DNA of 64,000 nucleotides, taken from NCBI RefSeq assembly GCF_900112175.1, contig NZ_FOYT01000006.1:124001-188000 (forward strand). The letters run 5' to 3'. This document shows, in pieces, positions 25,082 to 33,047 of this stretch. Positions within the stretch are counted from its first letter, which is position 1; every line of letters starts with the position of its first letter. This DNA comes from Halogeometricum rufum (GTDB lineage: Archaea > Halobacteriota > Halobacteria > Halobacteriales > Haloferacaceae). A model generated the notes under the pieces. It was given only the letters and a program-made list of their open reading frames with translations. It did not search any database and was not told the origin of the DNA. The position numbers and the translations under genes were made by a program.

Positions 25082-26128
25082 TTACTCGTCCGTACCGTGG
25101 TCGTCGGCGTCGTAGGCGGGCGCGTCCGTCTCGAAGCCCTTCTCCAGGTGTTCGTTGGCGCGTCTGTCGAGGACCGCGCCCGCGAGGAACACGAGCGCGC
25201 TGACGAGGAGTCCGGAGAGCGAGCGGAGTACCGAGGCGTCGTCCCGGCGGCGAAGCGCGCGGGAGACGCCGCGAAGTGCGGAGAGCGCACCGAACAGCAT
25301 CCCGACCATCCCGAGGGCGTAGGCGGCGACGGCGGGTTGGTACGACCGGTCGGTCGAACGGCGGGCGAGTCGGCGGAGGAAGTTCCGAAAGAGCAGTCCG
25401 GAGAGCTTCGGGACGAAGTTCCGGTAGACGATGCCGCTCTCCTCGTCGCCGTACACCGCCCGGTGGGGGACGTTCACGATGCGGGCGTCGTGGAGGTTCA
25501 GCGTGGTGAGCATGTCGTTGAGGAAGCCGTACTGGTCGTACACGTCCTCGAGGGGAATCTGCTCGAGCGTCTCGACGGAGACGGCGGTGTAGCCGTTCTG
25601 CGAGTCGATGGTCTTCCAGTAGCCGCTGGAGAGGTTCGTGAGTCGCGTGAGCAGGCGGTTGCCGAACAGTCGCCACGAACTCATCTCGCCGACGTTCTCG
25701 CGGCGACTGATTCGGTCGCCCTTGGCGTAGTCGGCCCGGCCCTCGACGATAGGGTCGAGGAAGTGCGGGAGCACCTCGGGGTCCATCTGCGCGTCGCCGT
25801 TCATGACGGCGACGACGTCCATGTCGTCGTCTATCGCGCGGTAGTAGCCGGTCTTGATGCCCGCGCCGACGCCCTGATTCGTCTCGTGACGGATGCAGAC
25901 GACGCGCGACCCGTCGTGCTGGCCGCCGTCGGCCGCGACCGGTTCGGGTCCCTCCTCGTTCAGTCGCCGCGCCGTCTCCTGTATCTCTCGCCACGTTCCG
26001 TCCGTCGACCCGTCGTCGACGGCGTAGATGCGGTCGGCGTACGACGGGACGCTCTCGATGGTTCGTCCGACGAACCGCTCCTCGTTGTAGGCTGGTACGA
26101 CGACTGCGACTCGGTTGCCTTTGTACAT
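25082..26128 (-). CDS. GT2 glycosyltransferase, dolichyl-phosphate sugar synthase-like
   Basis: A 348-residue GT2 enzyme resembling dolichyl-phosphate mannose/glucose synthases and the archaeal Agl enzymes. Motifs are VVVPAYNEERFVGRTIES (about residues 7-24), YAVDDGSTDGTW (about 34-45), NQGVGAGIKTGYYRA and VVAVMNGDAQMDPE (about 103-116, DxD-like). QNGYTAVSVETLEQIP and DQYGFLNDML follow near 160-190. The C-terminal third has two or three hydrophobic segments (AYALGMVGMLFGALSAL and LSGLLVSALVFLAGAVL), suggesting membrane anchoring. The start MYKGNRV is chosen over longer Arg-rich frames. A TATAAC-type box lies 111 nt upstream. Confidence 0.88.
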   Translation of the reverse strand: MYKGNRVAVVVPAYNEERFVGRTIESVPSYADRIYAVDDGSTDGTWREIQETARRLNEEGPEPVAADGGQHDGSRVVCIRHETNQGVGAGIKTGYYRAIDDDMDVVAVMNGDAQMDPEVLPHFLDPIVEGRADYAKGDRISRRENVGEMSSWRLFGNRLLTRLTNLSSGYWKTIDSQNGYTAVSVETLEQIPLEDVYDQYGFLNDMLTTLNLHDARIVNVPHRAVYGDEESGIVYRNFVPKLSGLLFRNFLRRLARRSTDRSYQPAVAAYALGMVGMLFGALSALRGVSRALRRRDDASVLRSLSGLLVSALVFLAGAVLDRRANEHLEKGFETDAPAYDADDHGTDE

Positions 26129-26649
26129 GGTTCTCCGATGGCCGTCCCGTCGTGGCGTTCCGACCCCACTTGTGAGTGACCCAGTGGCACGTCGGCGCCG
26201 CCGACCCGGCCTTCGTACAGAATACTGCCCGAGATAGACTTTGTTATGCCCCTGTTGTCGTCGGACGAAGTACATTACGCACCAGAAAACCGCTGACGAA
26301 ACGATGGTGGCGGCGTCGCGGCCCGCGGAGAGGGACGGCCGACTGGGCCGCGCGCGGAACGCGCGCGACTGACGCGTCGCGTGAGTAGTCCCGGTTCGAT
26401 ACAGTCTCCCTTCGCCGACAGTCAGTCGTCCCGACGGCCGCGGGCGTAGTCGGGGGGCGGCCGGAATCCAGCCGTATCGGCCGGTTATACAGTTCGTAAC
26501 CGCGTCGACTCGATGACGTGTTCACCGTGGGTGGTGGCGCGGACGTACCCGCCCGCCGTCAGTGGCCGTCCGCCCGCGGTCCCCGAGATAGCTCAACCGT
26601 CGGTTGCAGTCTACGCCACGCCTTTCCGACGAGACGCCGAACGACGCCC
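26129..26649. other. Intergenic region of 521 nt
   Basis: Between divergent GT2 and lipoprotein genes. It contains a minus-strand CATAACAAAG box at 26239-26248. Open frames on either strand are Arg-rich and look like chance frames. No tRNA, repeat or insertion sequence was seen. Confidence 0.5.
26239..26248 (-). promoter_or_regulatory. Promoter box CATAACAAAG (minus strand)
   Basis: Minus-strand CATAACAAAG lies 111 nt before the GT2 start. Unlike several other long-leader cases, no coupled small ORF is seen here. Confidence 0.4.
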
Positions 26650-27165
26650 ATGCGCACCAGCGTCCTCCTCTGTGTCGTCGCTGTCGTCCTCCTCGCCGGT
26701 TGCGTCGGGTCCGTCGCCGACGCGCCGGCCGGGGAGACCACGGCGGCGAGTCGAACGGCGGTCCAGACGACGCCGTCGGCCACGGCGGAACCGACGGCGA
26801 CGCCGTACCCGAACCGGACGGCGTCCTTCCCCGCGGGCCCGAAGTCCGAACCCGAACGGCCGGGCAAACTGACCGCCGAGACGGCCGCCGCGTTCGCGAA
26901 GACGTACGAGTACCGCTACAGTTACAACGACCTGTCCGGTCCGGGGCGGACCGTCGGGATGTCCGAACACTCCTGTCACGTCGAGTCCGCCGAGGCGGCC
27001 GGGAGCGGGTACGTCGTCGTCGTCCAGTGTTCGGCGTACGTGAACGAGGCGGCCGGCGGGAGCGACTCGACGGCGACCCAGCACTACGACTACCCGCCGT
27101 GGACGGCGCGGTACTACGTGGACGAGAACAGCCTGCTCCGCGAGGAAGTCGAGGCGGGCGGTTAG
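26650..27165 (+). CDS. Small haloarchaeal lipoprotein, unknown function
   Basis: A 171-residue protein. Residues 1-18 form a signal sequence (MRTSVLLCVVAVVLLAGC) ending in a lipobox LAGC; the twin-arginine motif is absent, so Sec export is likely. A Thr/Ala-rich low-complexity linker follows (about 20-65). The C-terminal domain of about 100 residues has YEYRYSYNDL, a Cys pair (SEHSCHVESA and VVQCSAYV, possibly a disulfide) and YYVDENSLLREE. I do not recognise the domain. ATG 26650 is the start that gives the signal peptide. It converges with and overlaps by 4 nt the PaaG-like gene. Confidence 0.75.
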   Translation: MRTSVLLCVVAVVLLAGCVGSVADAPAGETTAASRTAVQTTPSATAEPTATPYPNRTASFPAGPKSEPERPGKLTAETAAAFAKTYEYRYSYNDLSGPGRTVGMSEHSCHVESAEAAGSGYVVVVQCSAYVNEAAGGSDSTATQHYDYPPWTARYYVDENSLLREEVEAGG

Positions 27166-27926
27166 TCGAACTCCGGACACCGGTCCTCGACGAACGCCGC
27201 GACGCCCTCCTCGTGCGCGTCGGTGTCGTAGGCGAGCGTCTGCGCCTGCGCCTCGCGTTCGAGGCCGTCGCGCCACGGTCGGCCGAGGTTCGCGTGGATG
27301 GCCTCCTTCGCCAACGCGATGGTCTCGGTCGGTCGCGACGCCAGTCGCTTCACCGTTCGTTCGACCGTCGCGTCGAGTTCGGTCGCGGGCACGGCGTCGT
27401 TCACGAGGCCGAGTTCGGCCGCGCGGTCGGCCGAGACGAGGTCACCCGTGAAGGCGAGTTCCTTCGCGGCGCGGAGGCCGACGAGGCGTGGGAGCGTCAC
27501 CGTCCCCCCGAGGTCGGGGACGAGTCCGACGTTGACGAACGAGGCGGCGAAGCGAGCGTCCGCGCTGGCGTGGGCGAAGTCGCAGGCGGCGACGAGCGAC
27601 AACCCCGCGCCGACGGCGTCGCCGTCGACCCGGGCGACGACCGGAACGGGCGCAGTGAGGACGGACTCCGCGACGCGTCCCAGCGTTTCGCGGACGCGGT
27701 CGTACGCCTCGCGGGCCGTCTCGTCGCGGTCGGCCATCGCCTCGACGTCGCCGCCGGCGCTGAACGCGTCGCCCTCGCCCGTCAGGACGGCCGCGTCGTG
27801 CGTCTCCGCCGCGAGGCCGTCGAGGGCGTCGGCGAGTTCGGGGGCCGTCTCGGCCGTGAAGGCGTTCTTCACCCGCGGTCGGTCGAACGTGATTCGCCGG
27901 ACGCCGTCGGTGTCTTCGACGCGCAT
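27162..27926 (-). CDS. Enoyl-CoA hydratase/isomerase family, PaaG-like
   Basis: A 254-residue crotonase-fold protein. The oxyanion-hole motif is GDAFSAGGDVEAM (about residues 56-68). The hydratase Glu residues are replaced: VGAGLSLVAACD stands where GGGCELA occurs in hydratases, and VGLVPDLGGTVTLPRLVG (about 132-149) carries the Asp-Gly-Gly of isomerases. E. coli PaaG has a nearly identical LGLIPDCGG segment. The likely role is isomerisation of ring-1,2-epoxyphenylacetyl-CoA to oxepin-CoA. The position beside the paaABCD genes supports this. Start ATG 27926 (MRVEDTDG) was preferred to a slightly longer frame. It could also be a general enoyl-CoA isomerase. Confidence 0.78.
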   Translation of the reverse strand: MRVEDTDGVRRITFDRPRVKNAFTAETAPELADALDGLAAETHDAAVLTGEGDAFSAGGDVEAMADRDETAREAYDRVRETLGRVAESVLTAPVPVVARVDGDAVGAGLSLVAACDFAHASADARFAASFVNVGLVPDLGGTVTLPRLVGLRAAKELAFTGDLVSADRAAELGLVNDAVPATELDATVERTVKRLASRPTETIALAKEAIHANLGRPWRDGLEREAQAQTLAYDTDAHEEGVAAFVEDRCPEFD

Positions 27927-28002
27927 GGGGGCGACTACGGCGAGGCGGTACAAAACGGTGGGCGAAGGGCGCAGTCCGCGGCGGTGGACGGTCCCTGGCG
28001 AC

Positions 28003-28641
28003 TCACCCGAACATCGCCCCGAACAGCGACCCCTGCGCCCGGCGGAGTCGTTCGAGGAAGGCCGTCTTGCTGATGCCCAGTTCGGCGGCCACCTCGGCGG
28101 CCGTGACGTCGCGGGGCAGGTCGAAGTACCCCATCTCGACGGCGACGCGGACGCTCTCCTCCTGCGCCGGCGTGAGTTCGTGGACGCTCGCCACCGGTTC
28201 GTCGTCGTCCGCGCGGAGCGGAGAGACGCGTTCGAGACTCACGCCGACGGTTCGCCCCGCCGCCTCCATGACGCCGCGGAGGACGTCGTAGCCGACGACG
28301 GCCCCGCGCATCGTCGCACCGCCGTTCTCGTACCGCATCGACTCGACCAGAAAGCCCGCGTTCACGAGTTCGTGGACGACGCAGGGGTGTTTCGAGAGAC
28401 AGCGGTAGTTGTGCCGACCGTCCGCGCGCGTGACGTGGAGGTAACGAATTCGGTCGTCGGCGTCGAGCGTCCGCGTGAGTTCGTCGCTCGGGCGCGCGGA
28501 GAACCGGAGGAGGACGTAGCCGTCCGACCGGAGTTGCGGCGGCCGGGCGTCGATTGCCGCGTCGGCGTTCGCCGTCGCCGCCGCGAGGGGGCAGTCGTCC
28601 CCCTCGACTCTGAACTCCGCGACCAGACACTCCGCTATCAT
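28003..28641 (-). CDS. Bacterio-opsin activator-type HTH regulator
   Basis: A 212-residue haloarchaeal regulator. The N-terminal part (residues about 1-150) resembles the bacterioopsin-activator sensory domain, and the C terminus (about 152-205) is an HTH_10 domain starting LTPAQEESVRVAVEMGYFD and containing TAAEVAAELGISKTAFLERL. The conserved LT-x-Q-x3-L/V and GYFD-P motifs are typical. Start ATG 28641 lies 86 nt from the divergent paaA start, so it is a good candidate for local control of the phenylacetate genes, possibly responding to a CoA-ester or aromatic ligand (inference). Confidence 0.85.
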   Translation of the reverse strand: MIAECLVAEFRVEGDDCPLAAATANADAAIDARPPQLRSDGYVLLRFSARPSDELTRTLDADDRIRYLHVTRADGRHNYRCLSKHPCVVHELVNAGFLVESMRYENGGATMRGAVVGYDVLRGVMEAAGRTVGVSLERVSPLRADDDEPVASVHELTPAQEESVRVAVEMGYFDLPRDVTAAEVAAELGISKTAFLERLRRAQGSLFGAMFG

Positions 28642-28727
28642 GCCCGCGACGACGCACGGTAAGTACATAAAGGCAGTCTATGGACGGGCCAACGGGTAAG
28701 GACGATACCGATGAAAGATTATGATAT

Positions 28728-29672
28728 ATGGACCTCGACACCGTGAAGGAACGGGCGGGACCCAGACAGTTCTCCCCGAAAGACGACATGCCGGAGGAGT
28801 ACCGGAAGGCGGCGACGCGGATGATACAGTTCCACGCCAACTCCGAGATAATGGGCGCGTACCTCGAACGCCCGTTCATCCGGAAGGCGCCGAGTCTGGA
28901 GCGAAAGCTGGCGTTCTCGGCGAAGGTGCAGGACGAACTCGGCCACGGCCAACTGCTGTACCGCGCCGCCGAGAACCTCGGCGTCAAGACGCGCGAGGAG
29001 ATGCTGGACGAACTCGCCGAGGGGAAGGGGAAGTTCCTGAACTGCTTCCACTACCCGATGGAGTCGTGGGTGGAGACGCCGATGATCGGCTTCTTCGTCG
29101 ACGGCGCGGCGATGCGCCGGCAGGCGACGCTGAAGTCCTCCAGTTGGGAACCCTACGCGCACGCGATGGACAAGGTGTGCTTCGAGGAGGGGTTCCACGT
29201 CAAGCACGGCGAGAGCATCCTCCGCGAACTGTCGCAGGGGACGAGGGCCCAACAGGAGCAGTTACAGGACGCCTTCGAGACGTGGTGGCCGCGCATCGTC
29301 CAGTTCTTCGGTCCGACCGACGACAAGTCGACGCACCACGACTTCGCCGCCGACGTGGGGCTGAAGCGTAACACCAACGACGAACTCCGGCAGGCGTTCT
29401 TGAACGCGTACCTCCCGAAGATCGAGAAGTACGGGCTCGAACTCCCCGAGTACCCGCGCATCGAGTACGACGAGGACGCCGGCGAGTACACGGTGAACGA
29501 GGACGACTTGGACTGGGAGGAGTTCTTCCGGATAGCGAAGAACGAGTACGATCCCGGGAAGGAACAGATAGACTCCCGCAAGCGCGCCCAAGAGGCGGTG
29601 GCGTGGGTGCGCGAGTCGATGGACGAGTACGAGGCGAACGACGGCGGCGTCACGCCCGCCGCGGCGGACTGA
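28728..29672 (+). CDS. paaA: 1,2-phenylacetyl-CoA epoxidase, catalytic subunit PaaA
   Basis: A 314-residue ferritin-like di-iron oxygenase subunit. The two iron motifs are DELGHGQ (Glu70, His73) and FEEGFHVKHG (Glu154, His157); Glu residues in helices 1 and 3 complete the site. FHYPMESW and FVDGAAMRRQ match the bacterial PaaA substrate-binding core, and NDELRQAFLNAYLPK is the conserved C-terminal segment. PaaA inserts oxygen into the CoA-activated aromatic ring. It heads the paaABCD operon with 4 nt to paaB. Length is normal for the family. A weak 14-codon upstream ORF (28680-28724) ends 3 nt before the ATG. Confidence 0.95.
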   Translation: MDLDTVKERAGPRQFSPKDDMPEEYRKAATRMIQFHANSEIMGAYLERPFIRKAPSLERKLAFSAKVQDELGHGQLLYRAAENLGVKTREEMLDELAEGKGKFLNCFHYPMESWVETPMIGFFVDGAAMRRQATLKSSSWEPYAHAMDKVCFEEGFHVKHGESILRELSQGTRAQQEQLQDAFETWWPRIVQFFGPTDDKSTHHDFAADVGLKRNTNDELRQAFLNAYLPKIEKYGLELPEYPRIEYDEDAGEYTVNEDDLDWEEFFRIAKNEYDPGKEQIDSRKRAQEAVAWVRESMDEYEANDGGVTPAAAD

Positions 29673-29676
29673 GACC

Positions 29677-29991
29677 ATGATCTGGGAAGTGTTCAGACAG
29701 GACAAGAAGGGCGACTACCACGAACACTGCGGGAACGTCCACGCGCCGGACCGGGAGATGGCGCTCACGTTCGCGCAGGTACAGCACGCGCGGCGCAAGC
29801 CGACGAACAGCATCTGGGTCGTCCCGAAGGACGAAATCGGCGAACTCGACGCCGAGAACGCGGCGTTCGGCGGGACGACGGACAAGTCCTACCGGTGGGC
29901 GATGACGTTCAACGTCGAGACGGTGGCCGAGGAGGTGGCCGACTCCGAACGCGAACAGGTCGAGGCCGAGAAGGGCCGGGGTGAGAACTGA
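29677..29991 (+). CDS. paaB: 1,2-phenylacetyl-CoA epoxidase subunit PaaB
   Basis: A 104-residue small subunit. WEVFRQDKKGDYHEHCGNVHA (split after the Y) at the N terminus and MALTFAQVQHARRKPTNSIWVV match the PaaB family, which bridges PaaAC heterodimers in the complex. TDKSYRW near residue 70 is also characteristic. It starts 4 nt after paaA and its TGA overlaps the paaC ATG by one base, so translation is likely coupled. The last 25 residues are acidic. Confidence 0.93.
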   Translation: MIWEVFRQDKKGDYHEHCGNVHAPDREMALTFAQVQHARRKPTNSIWVVPKDEIGELDAENAAFGGTTDKSYRWAMTFNVETVAEEVADSEREQVEAEKGRGEN

Positions 29992-30863
29992 TGTCGTCGG
30001 TCGAATCGCTGGCGGGACCGGCCGACCTCTCGGACCGCGAACGCGAGGCCGTCGAACTCCTCCTCCGCCGACTCGCGGACGACGAGTTCGTCCTCGCGGA
30101 CCGCTACACCGAGTGGCAGGTGCGCGCGCCGACCATCGAGTCCGACATCGCCATCGCCAACATCGCGCAGGACGAACTCGGCCACGCGCGCCTGTGGTAC
30201 GACCTCTTGGAGGACTTCGGCTACACCGAACCCGACCTGCTGTGGGAACGCGACCCGGCGACGTTCAGACACTCGACGCTGGTGGAACTCCCGTTCTCGG
30301 AGGGCGACTGGGCCGACTGCGTCGTCCGGTCGTACCTCTACGACGAGGCCGAGTCGCTCCGCCTGAACGCCCTCGCCGACTCGTCGTACCCGCGTATCCG
30401 CGACCGGGTGGAGAAGGTCCTCGGCGAGGAGGACTACCACCGCGAACACGCGACGAACTGGCTCCGCCGTCTCGTCGCCTCCGAGGAGGGACGGCGGCGC
30501 GTGCAGGAGGCGACGGACCGCCTCTTCCCGTACGCGTTGACCCTGTTCGAACCGGCCGCCGACGCCGCGGAGGCGGAGGCGGCCATCGACGAACTCGGCG
30601 TCCGCACGCGAACGCTGGCCGACCTGCGCGCCGAGTGGATAGAGCGAGTGACGGAGACGATGACCGACGTGGGCGTCGACCTGCGCGCACCCGAGTTGGA
30701 CGCGGACGGCCGCCTCGACGCCGACGTCCTGCCGGACCACGTCGGCCGCGACGGCGACCACACCGACCACTGGCGGGTCCTCTACGACGACTTCACCGAG
30801 GCGTACCGCGAGATGGGACTGCACGAGGCGACCCGGTTCATGAAGGACCCCGACGATGTCTAG
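29991..30863 (+). CDS. paaC: 1,2-phenylacetyl-CoA epoxidase subunit PaaC (both ExxH motifs present)
   Basis: A 290-residue ferritin-like subunit paired with PaaA. Bacterial PaaC is regarded as structural because iron ligands are lost. Here QDELGHAR (Glu62, His65) and GEEDYHREH (Glu147, His150) are both intact, and Glu residues occur in helix 1 (YTEWQ) and helix 3 (YDEAES). The sequence therefore has a complete candidate di-iron site. The gene lies between paaB and paaD, with an 8-nt overlap into paaD. TDVGVDLRAPELDADGRLD and the final HEATRFMKDPDDV fit PaaC length and architecture. Metal binding needs direct proof. Confidence 0.92.
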   Translation: MSSVESLAGPADLSDREREAVELLLRRLADDEFVLADRYTEWQVRAPTIESDIAIANIAQDELGHARLWYDLLEDFGYTEPDLLWERDPATFRHSTLVELPFSEGDWADCVVRSYLYDEAESLRLNALADSSYPRIRDRVEKVLGEEDYHREHATNWLRRLVASEEGRRRVQEATDRLFPYALTLFEPAADAAEAEAAIDELGVRTRTLADLRAEWIERVTETMTDVGVDLRAPELDADGRLDADVLPDHVGRDGDHTDHWRVLYDDFTEAYREMGLHEATRFMKDPDDV

Positions 30864-31278
30864 CGAGTTCACCGACGACGCCGACCCGACGTACTGCACG
30901 CACACCGACTACGTGGAGGGTCGCGCCGTCGAGGAGTTCCCCGCGACGGGCGAGGGAACCGAGGGACTCGAACGCGCCGTCTGGGACGCCCTCTACTCGG
31001 TCGAGGACCCGGAGATGCCCATCAGCATCGTGGACCTCGGACTCGTCTACGCCGTCGGCGTCGACGCCGCGACGGGCGAGGCGCGCATCGACATGACGCT
31101 GACGTACACCGGGTGTCCCGCGCGCGACATGCTCCAAGACGACATCCGCGCGGCCGTCGGCGCCGTCGAGGGAGTCGAGACGGTGACGCTCAACCTCGTC
31201 TGGAGTCCCGCGTGGTCCGTCGAGATGGTGACCGAGCAGGGGAAACGGGACCTCCGCGAGTTCGGACTGAGCATCTGA
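30856..31278 (+). CDS. paaD: Phenylacetate-CoA epoxidase assembly factor PaaD, MIP18 domain only
   Basis: A 140-residue protein with a DUF59/MIP18 domain: VWDALYSVEDPEMPISIVDL (about residues 41-60), LGLVYAVGVD, LTYTGCPARDML (about 88-99, conserved Cys) and LVWSPAWSVEMVTEQGK (about 115-131). PaaD is needed for maturation of the epoxidase and probably handles Fe-S or iron. Bacterial PaaD is about 165 residues because a C-terminal zinc ribbon is fused; here the frame ends before it, and the ribbon is encoded by the next gene 2 nt downstream. The start overlaps paaC. Confidence 0.9.
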   Translation: MSSEFTDDADPTYCTHTDYVEGRAVEEFPATGEGTEGLERAVWDALYSVEDPEMPISIVDLGLVYAVGVDAATGEARIDMTLTYTGCPARDMLQDDIRAAVGAVEGVETVTLNLVWSPAWSVEMVTEQGKRDLREFGLSI

Positions 31279-31280
31279 CC

Positions 31281-31448
31281 ATGCGCGATTTGGACCCCAG
31301 CGTCGACACCAGCGGCAAGGACGAGACGGCCGAGTGCCCGTACTGCGGCGGCACGAACACCGAGCGCGAACACCCGAAGGGCCCCGGCCTCTGCCGGTCG
31401 ATGCACTACTGCCACGACTGTCAGGAACCGTTCGAGAAGTTCGGCTGA
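31281..31448 (+). CDS. Detached zinc-ribbon half of PaaD (55 aa)
   Basis: A 55-residue protein: after a short acidic lead it has CPYCGGTNTEREHPKG, then GLCRSMHYCHDCQEPFEKFG. The Cys spacing and the C-x2-C-x-EPF-x-F ending match the C-terminal zinc ribbon that is fused to PaaD in bacteria (CPxCG ... CxxCxEPFDYF). It lies 2 nt after the paaD stop, so the domain has been split off into its own gene while staying in the operon. It probably binds one zinc and works with PaaD in epoxidase maturation. Confidence 0.88.
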   Translation: MRDLDPSVDTSGKDETAECPYCGGTNTEREHPKGPGLCRSMHYCHDCQEPFEKFG

Positions 31449-31487
31449 GTTCTCCGTCGAACGGCCCCCCACTCTCGTTCTCGAAGG

Positions 31488-31874
31488 TCACCCCGTCTTG
31501 TAGACGCCGCGCGCACTCGCCACGTGGGTGTCGTCGTCGGCCGCGTACACCTCCACGTCCACCGTCCCCACGTCGCCGCCGAGACGGACCACGTCCGCCT
31601 CCGCGAACAGGTCGCCCGTCCCGGCCTCCAAGTAGTCGATGCGCAGGTCTATCGTCGGCACCGGCTGGTCCACCTCGCTCACGAGGGCCGCACCCCCCAC
31701 GGTGTCTGCGAGGGTGAACGTGACGCCGCCGTGCGCCATCACCCGGTCGGCGTTCCACGACAACTCCTCGCGCATCTCGATTCGACCCTCGGCGTGCCCG
31801 TCGGCCGCCTCGGTGACCTCCACGCCGAGCAACCGTGCGAACGGCATCGACTCGAAGAACTCCTCTACGTCCAT
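31488..31874 (-). CDS. Hotdog-fold thioesterase, PaaI-like
   Basis: A 128-residue hotdog thioesterase. SWNADRVMAHGGVTFTLADTVGGAAL (in two parts around the G-G) near residues 40-65 is the PaaI-type signature, with the catalytic Asp in LADT and the HGG oxyanion loop. PaaI hydrolyses hydroxyphenylacetyl-CoA side products to free CoA. Start ATG 31874 (MDVEEFF) is chosen over an Arg-rich 29-residue extension. It faces the paaABCD operon, converging 40 nt after the zinc-ribbon gene. Confidence 0.85.
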   Translation of the reverse strand: MDVEEFFESMPFARLLGVEVTEAADGHAEGRIEMREELSWNADRVMAHGGVTFTLADTVGGAALVSEVDQPVPTIDLRIDYLEAGTGDLFAEADVVRLGGDVGTVDVEVYAADDDTHVASARGVYKTG

Positions 31875-31929
31875 CGTCTCCCGTCTCGCCGCGGAGCCTC
31901 TTCGTCGTTTCGTCGGTCCGGCCGCACAC

Positions 31930-32040
31930 CGCGGCGGACACGCGCCGCGCGCCTCGCCCATCCGCTCCCGTCCGCTCTCGCCTGCGCTCGCCCGTTTCCG
32001 CCCGCGCCCGCCTGCGCTCGTCTACTTCCACCTGCGCCCG
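31930..32040. repeat. Pyrimidine-rich low-complexity tract with short direct repeats
   Basis: CCTGCGCTCG occurs at 31981-31990 and 32011-32020 and CCTGCGCCCG at 32031-32040, within C/T/G-only sequence. It lies between the thioesterase start and the LLM oxidoreductase stop. Confidence 0.5.
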
Positions 32041-32042
32041 CC

Positions 32043-33047
32043 TCAACGCAGGTGCGGCGCGACGTCGCGGCCGAGTCGCTCGACGCACTCGACCATCCGG
32101 TCGGTGCCGATGCCGGGGTAGTACGTCCGCAGGACGACGTGGATGTCGTCGCCGAGAGCGTCGCGGTACCGCTCCAGTTCCCCGACCACCGTCTCGGGCG
32201 ACCCGAAGATGGCCTGTTCGCGGAGTTCCGCGACGCGTTCGTCGGAGAGCGAGTCGACGGACTCGCCGGAGAACAGTTCGGCGTAGCGACGCTGGAGGTA
32301 GAGGTAGCCGTCCGCCATCGCGTCCCACGCCTCCTCGGCGGAGTCGGCGACGAAGCCGTGCTGGAGCACGTATATCCCGAAGTCGCCGTCGAGTCCCTCC
32401 GCCTCGCGGACGCTCCGAACGTCCTCGACGCGCTTTCTCACCCCCTCGACGGAGAGTGCCGACGGCGCGCACCACGCGTCGGCGGTCCGCGCCGCGCGCC
32501 GGACGGCCGGTTTCGCGGACCCGCCGAGCATGACGGGCACGTCGTGGGCGGGCTTGGGCGTCACGTTCACCTCGGGAGAGACGTCGTGAAAGTCGGCGCC
32601 GTACTCGAGTGGCCCCGGCGACCACGCCGCCCGACAGACGTTCACGGCGTCCGTGAGTCGGTCGACCCGTTCCTCGCGGGGGACGCCGAACGCGTCGAAC
32701 TCGTCGGGGTTCGACCCGATGGCGAGGCCGAGCGTCGTCCGCCCGCCCGAGATGTTGTCCACCGTCGCGACGTCCTCGGCGAGTCGCACCGCGTCGTACA
32801 GCGGTGCGAGCGCGATGCACGTCCCGAGTTCCACGTCCTCGGTGACGGCCGCGAGCGCGCCGAGGGCGGGCATCGTCCCCGACAGGTAGTCGTCCTCGGT
32901 GAAGTGGTGTTCTGACACCCACGCGCTGTCGAGTCCCGCGTCGTCGATGGCGCGCCCGAGCGTCAGCATCTCGTCGTACACCTCGCTCGACGAACGGCCG
33001 TCGTCGGGCCGTCGCTGACAGGTGAACAGTCCCGTTCCGAGCTTCAT
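32043..33047 (-). CDS. LLM class F420/FMN-dependent oxidoreductase
   Basis: A 334-residue luciferase-like TIM-barrel protein. Motifs are WVSEHHFTEDDYLSG (about residues 43-57), LGTCIALAPLYDAVRLAED (about 72-90), SGGRTTLGLAIGSNPDEFDAFG (in two parts, about 99-120) and PVMLGGSAKPAVRRAAR (about 169-185). These fit the F420- or FMN-dependent oxidoreductases abundant in haloarchaea. It overlaps the MaoC gene by 4 nt (ATGA) and is thus co-translated with it, in the phenylacetate cluster. The substrate is unknown; an aldehyde or enoyl-CoA step of ring degradation is possible. Confidence 0.85.
   Translation of the reverse strand: MKLGTGLFTCQRRPDDGRSSSEVYDEMLTLGRAIDDAGLDSAWVSEHHFTEDDYLSGTMPALGALAAVTEDVELGTCIALAPLYDAVRLAEDVATVDNISGGRTTLGLAIGSNPDEFDAFGVPREERVDRLTDAVNVCRAAWSPGPLEYGADFHDVSPEVNVTPKPAHDVPVMLGGSAKPAVRRAARTADAWCAPSALSVEGVRKRVEDVRSVREAEGLDGDFGIYVLQHGFVADSAEEAWDAMADGYLYLQRRYAELFSGESVDSLSDERVAELREQAIFGSPETVVGELERYRDALGDDIHVVLRTYYPGIGTDRMVECVERLGRDVAPHLR

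Noticed and set aside
26244-26525. 93-codon minus-strand frame between GT2 and lipoprotein genes
   Set aside because: Arg-rich and without start signals; probably a chance frame in GC-rich DNA.
28680-28724. 14-codon ORF ending 3 nt before paaA
   Set aside because: No promoter box at the expected distance and no overlap with the paaA start; kept only as a weak relative of the coupled ORFs.
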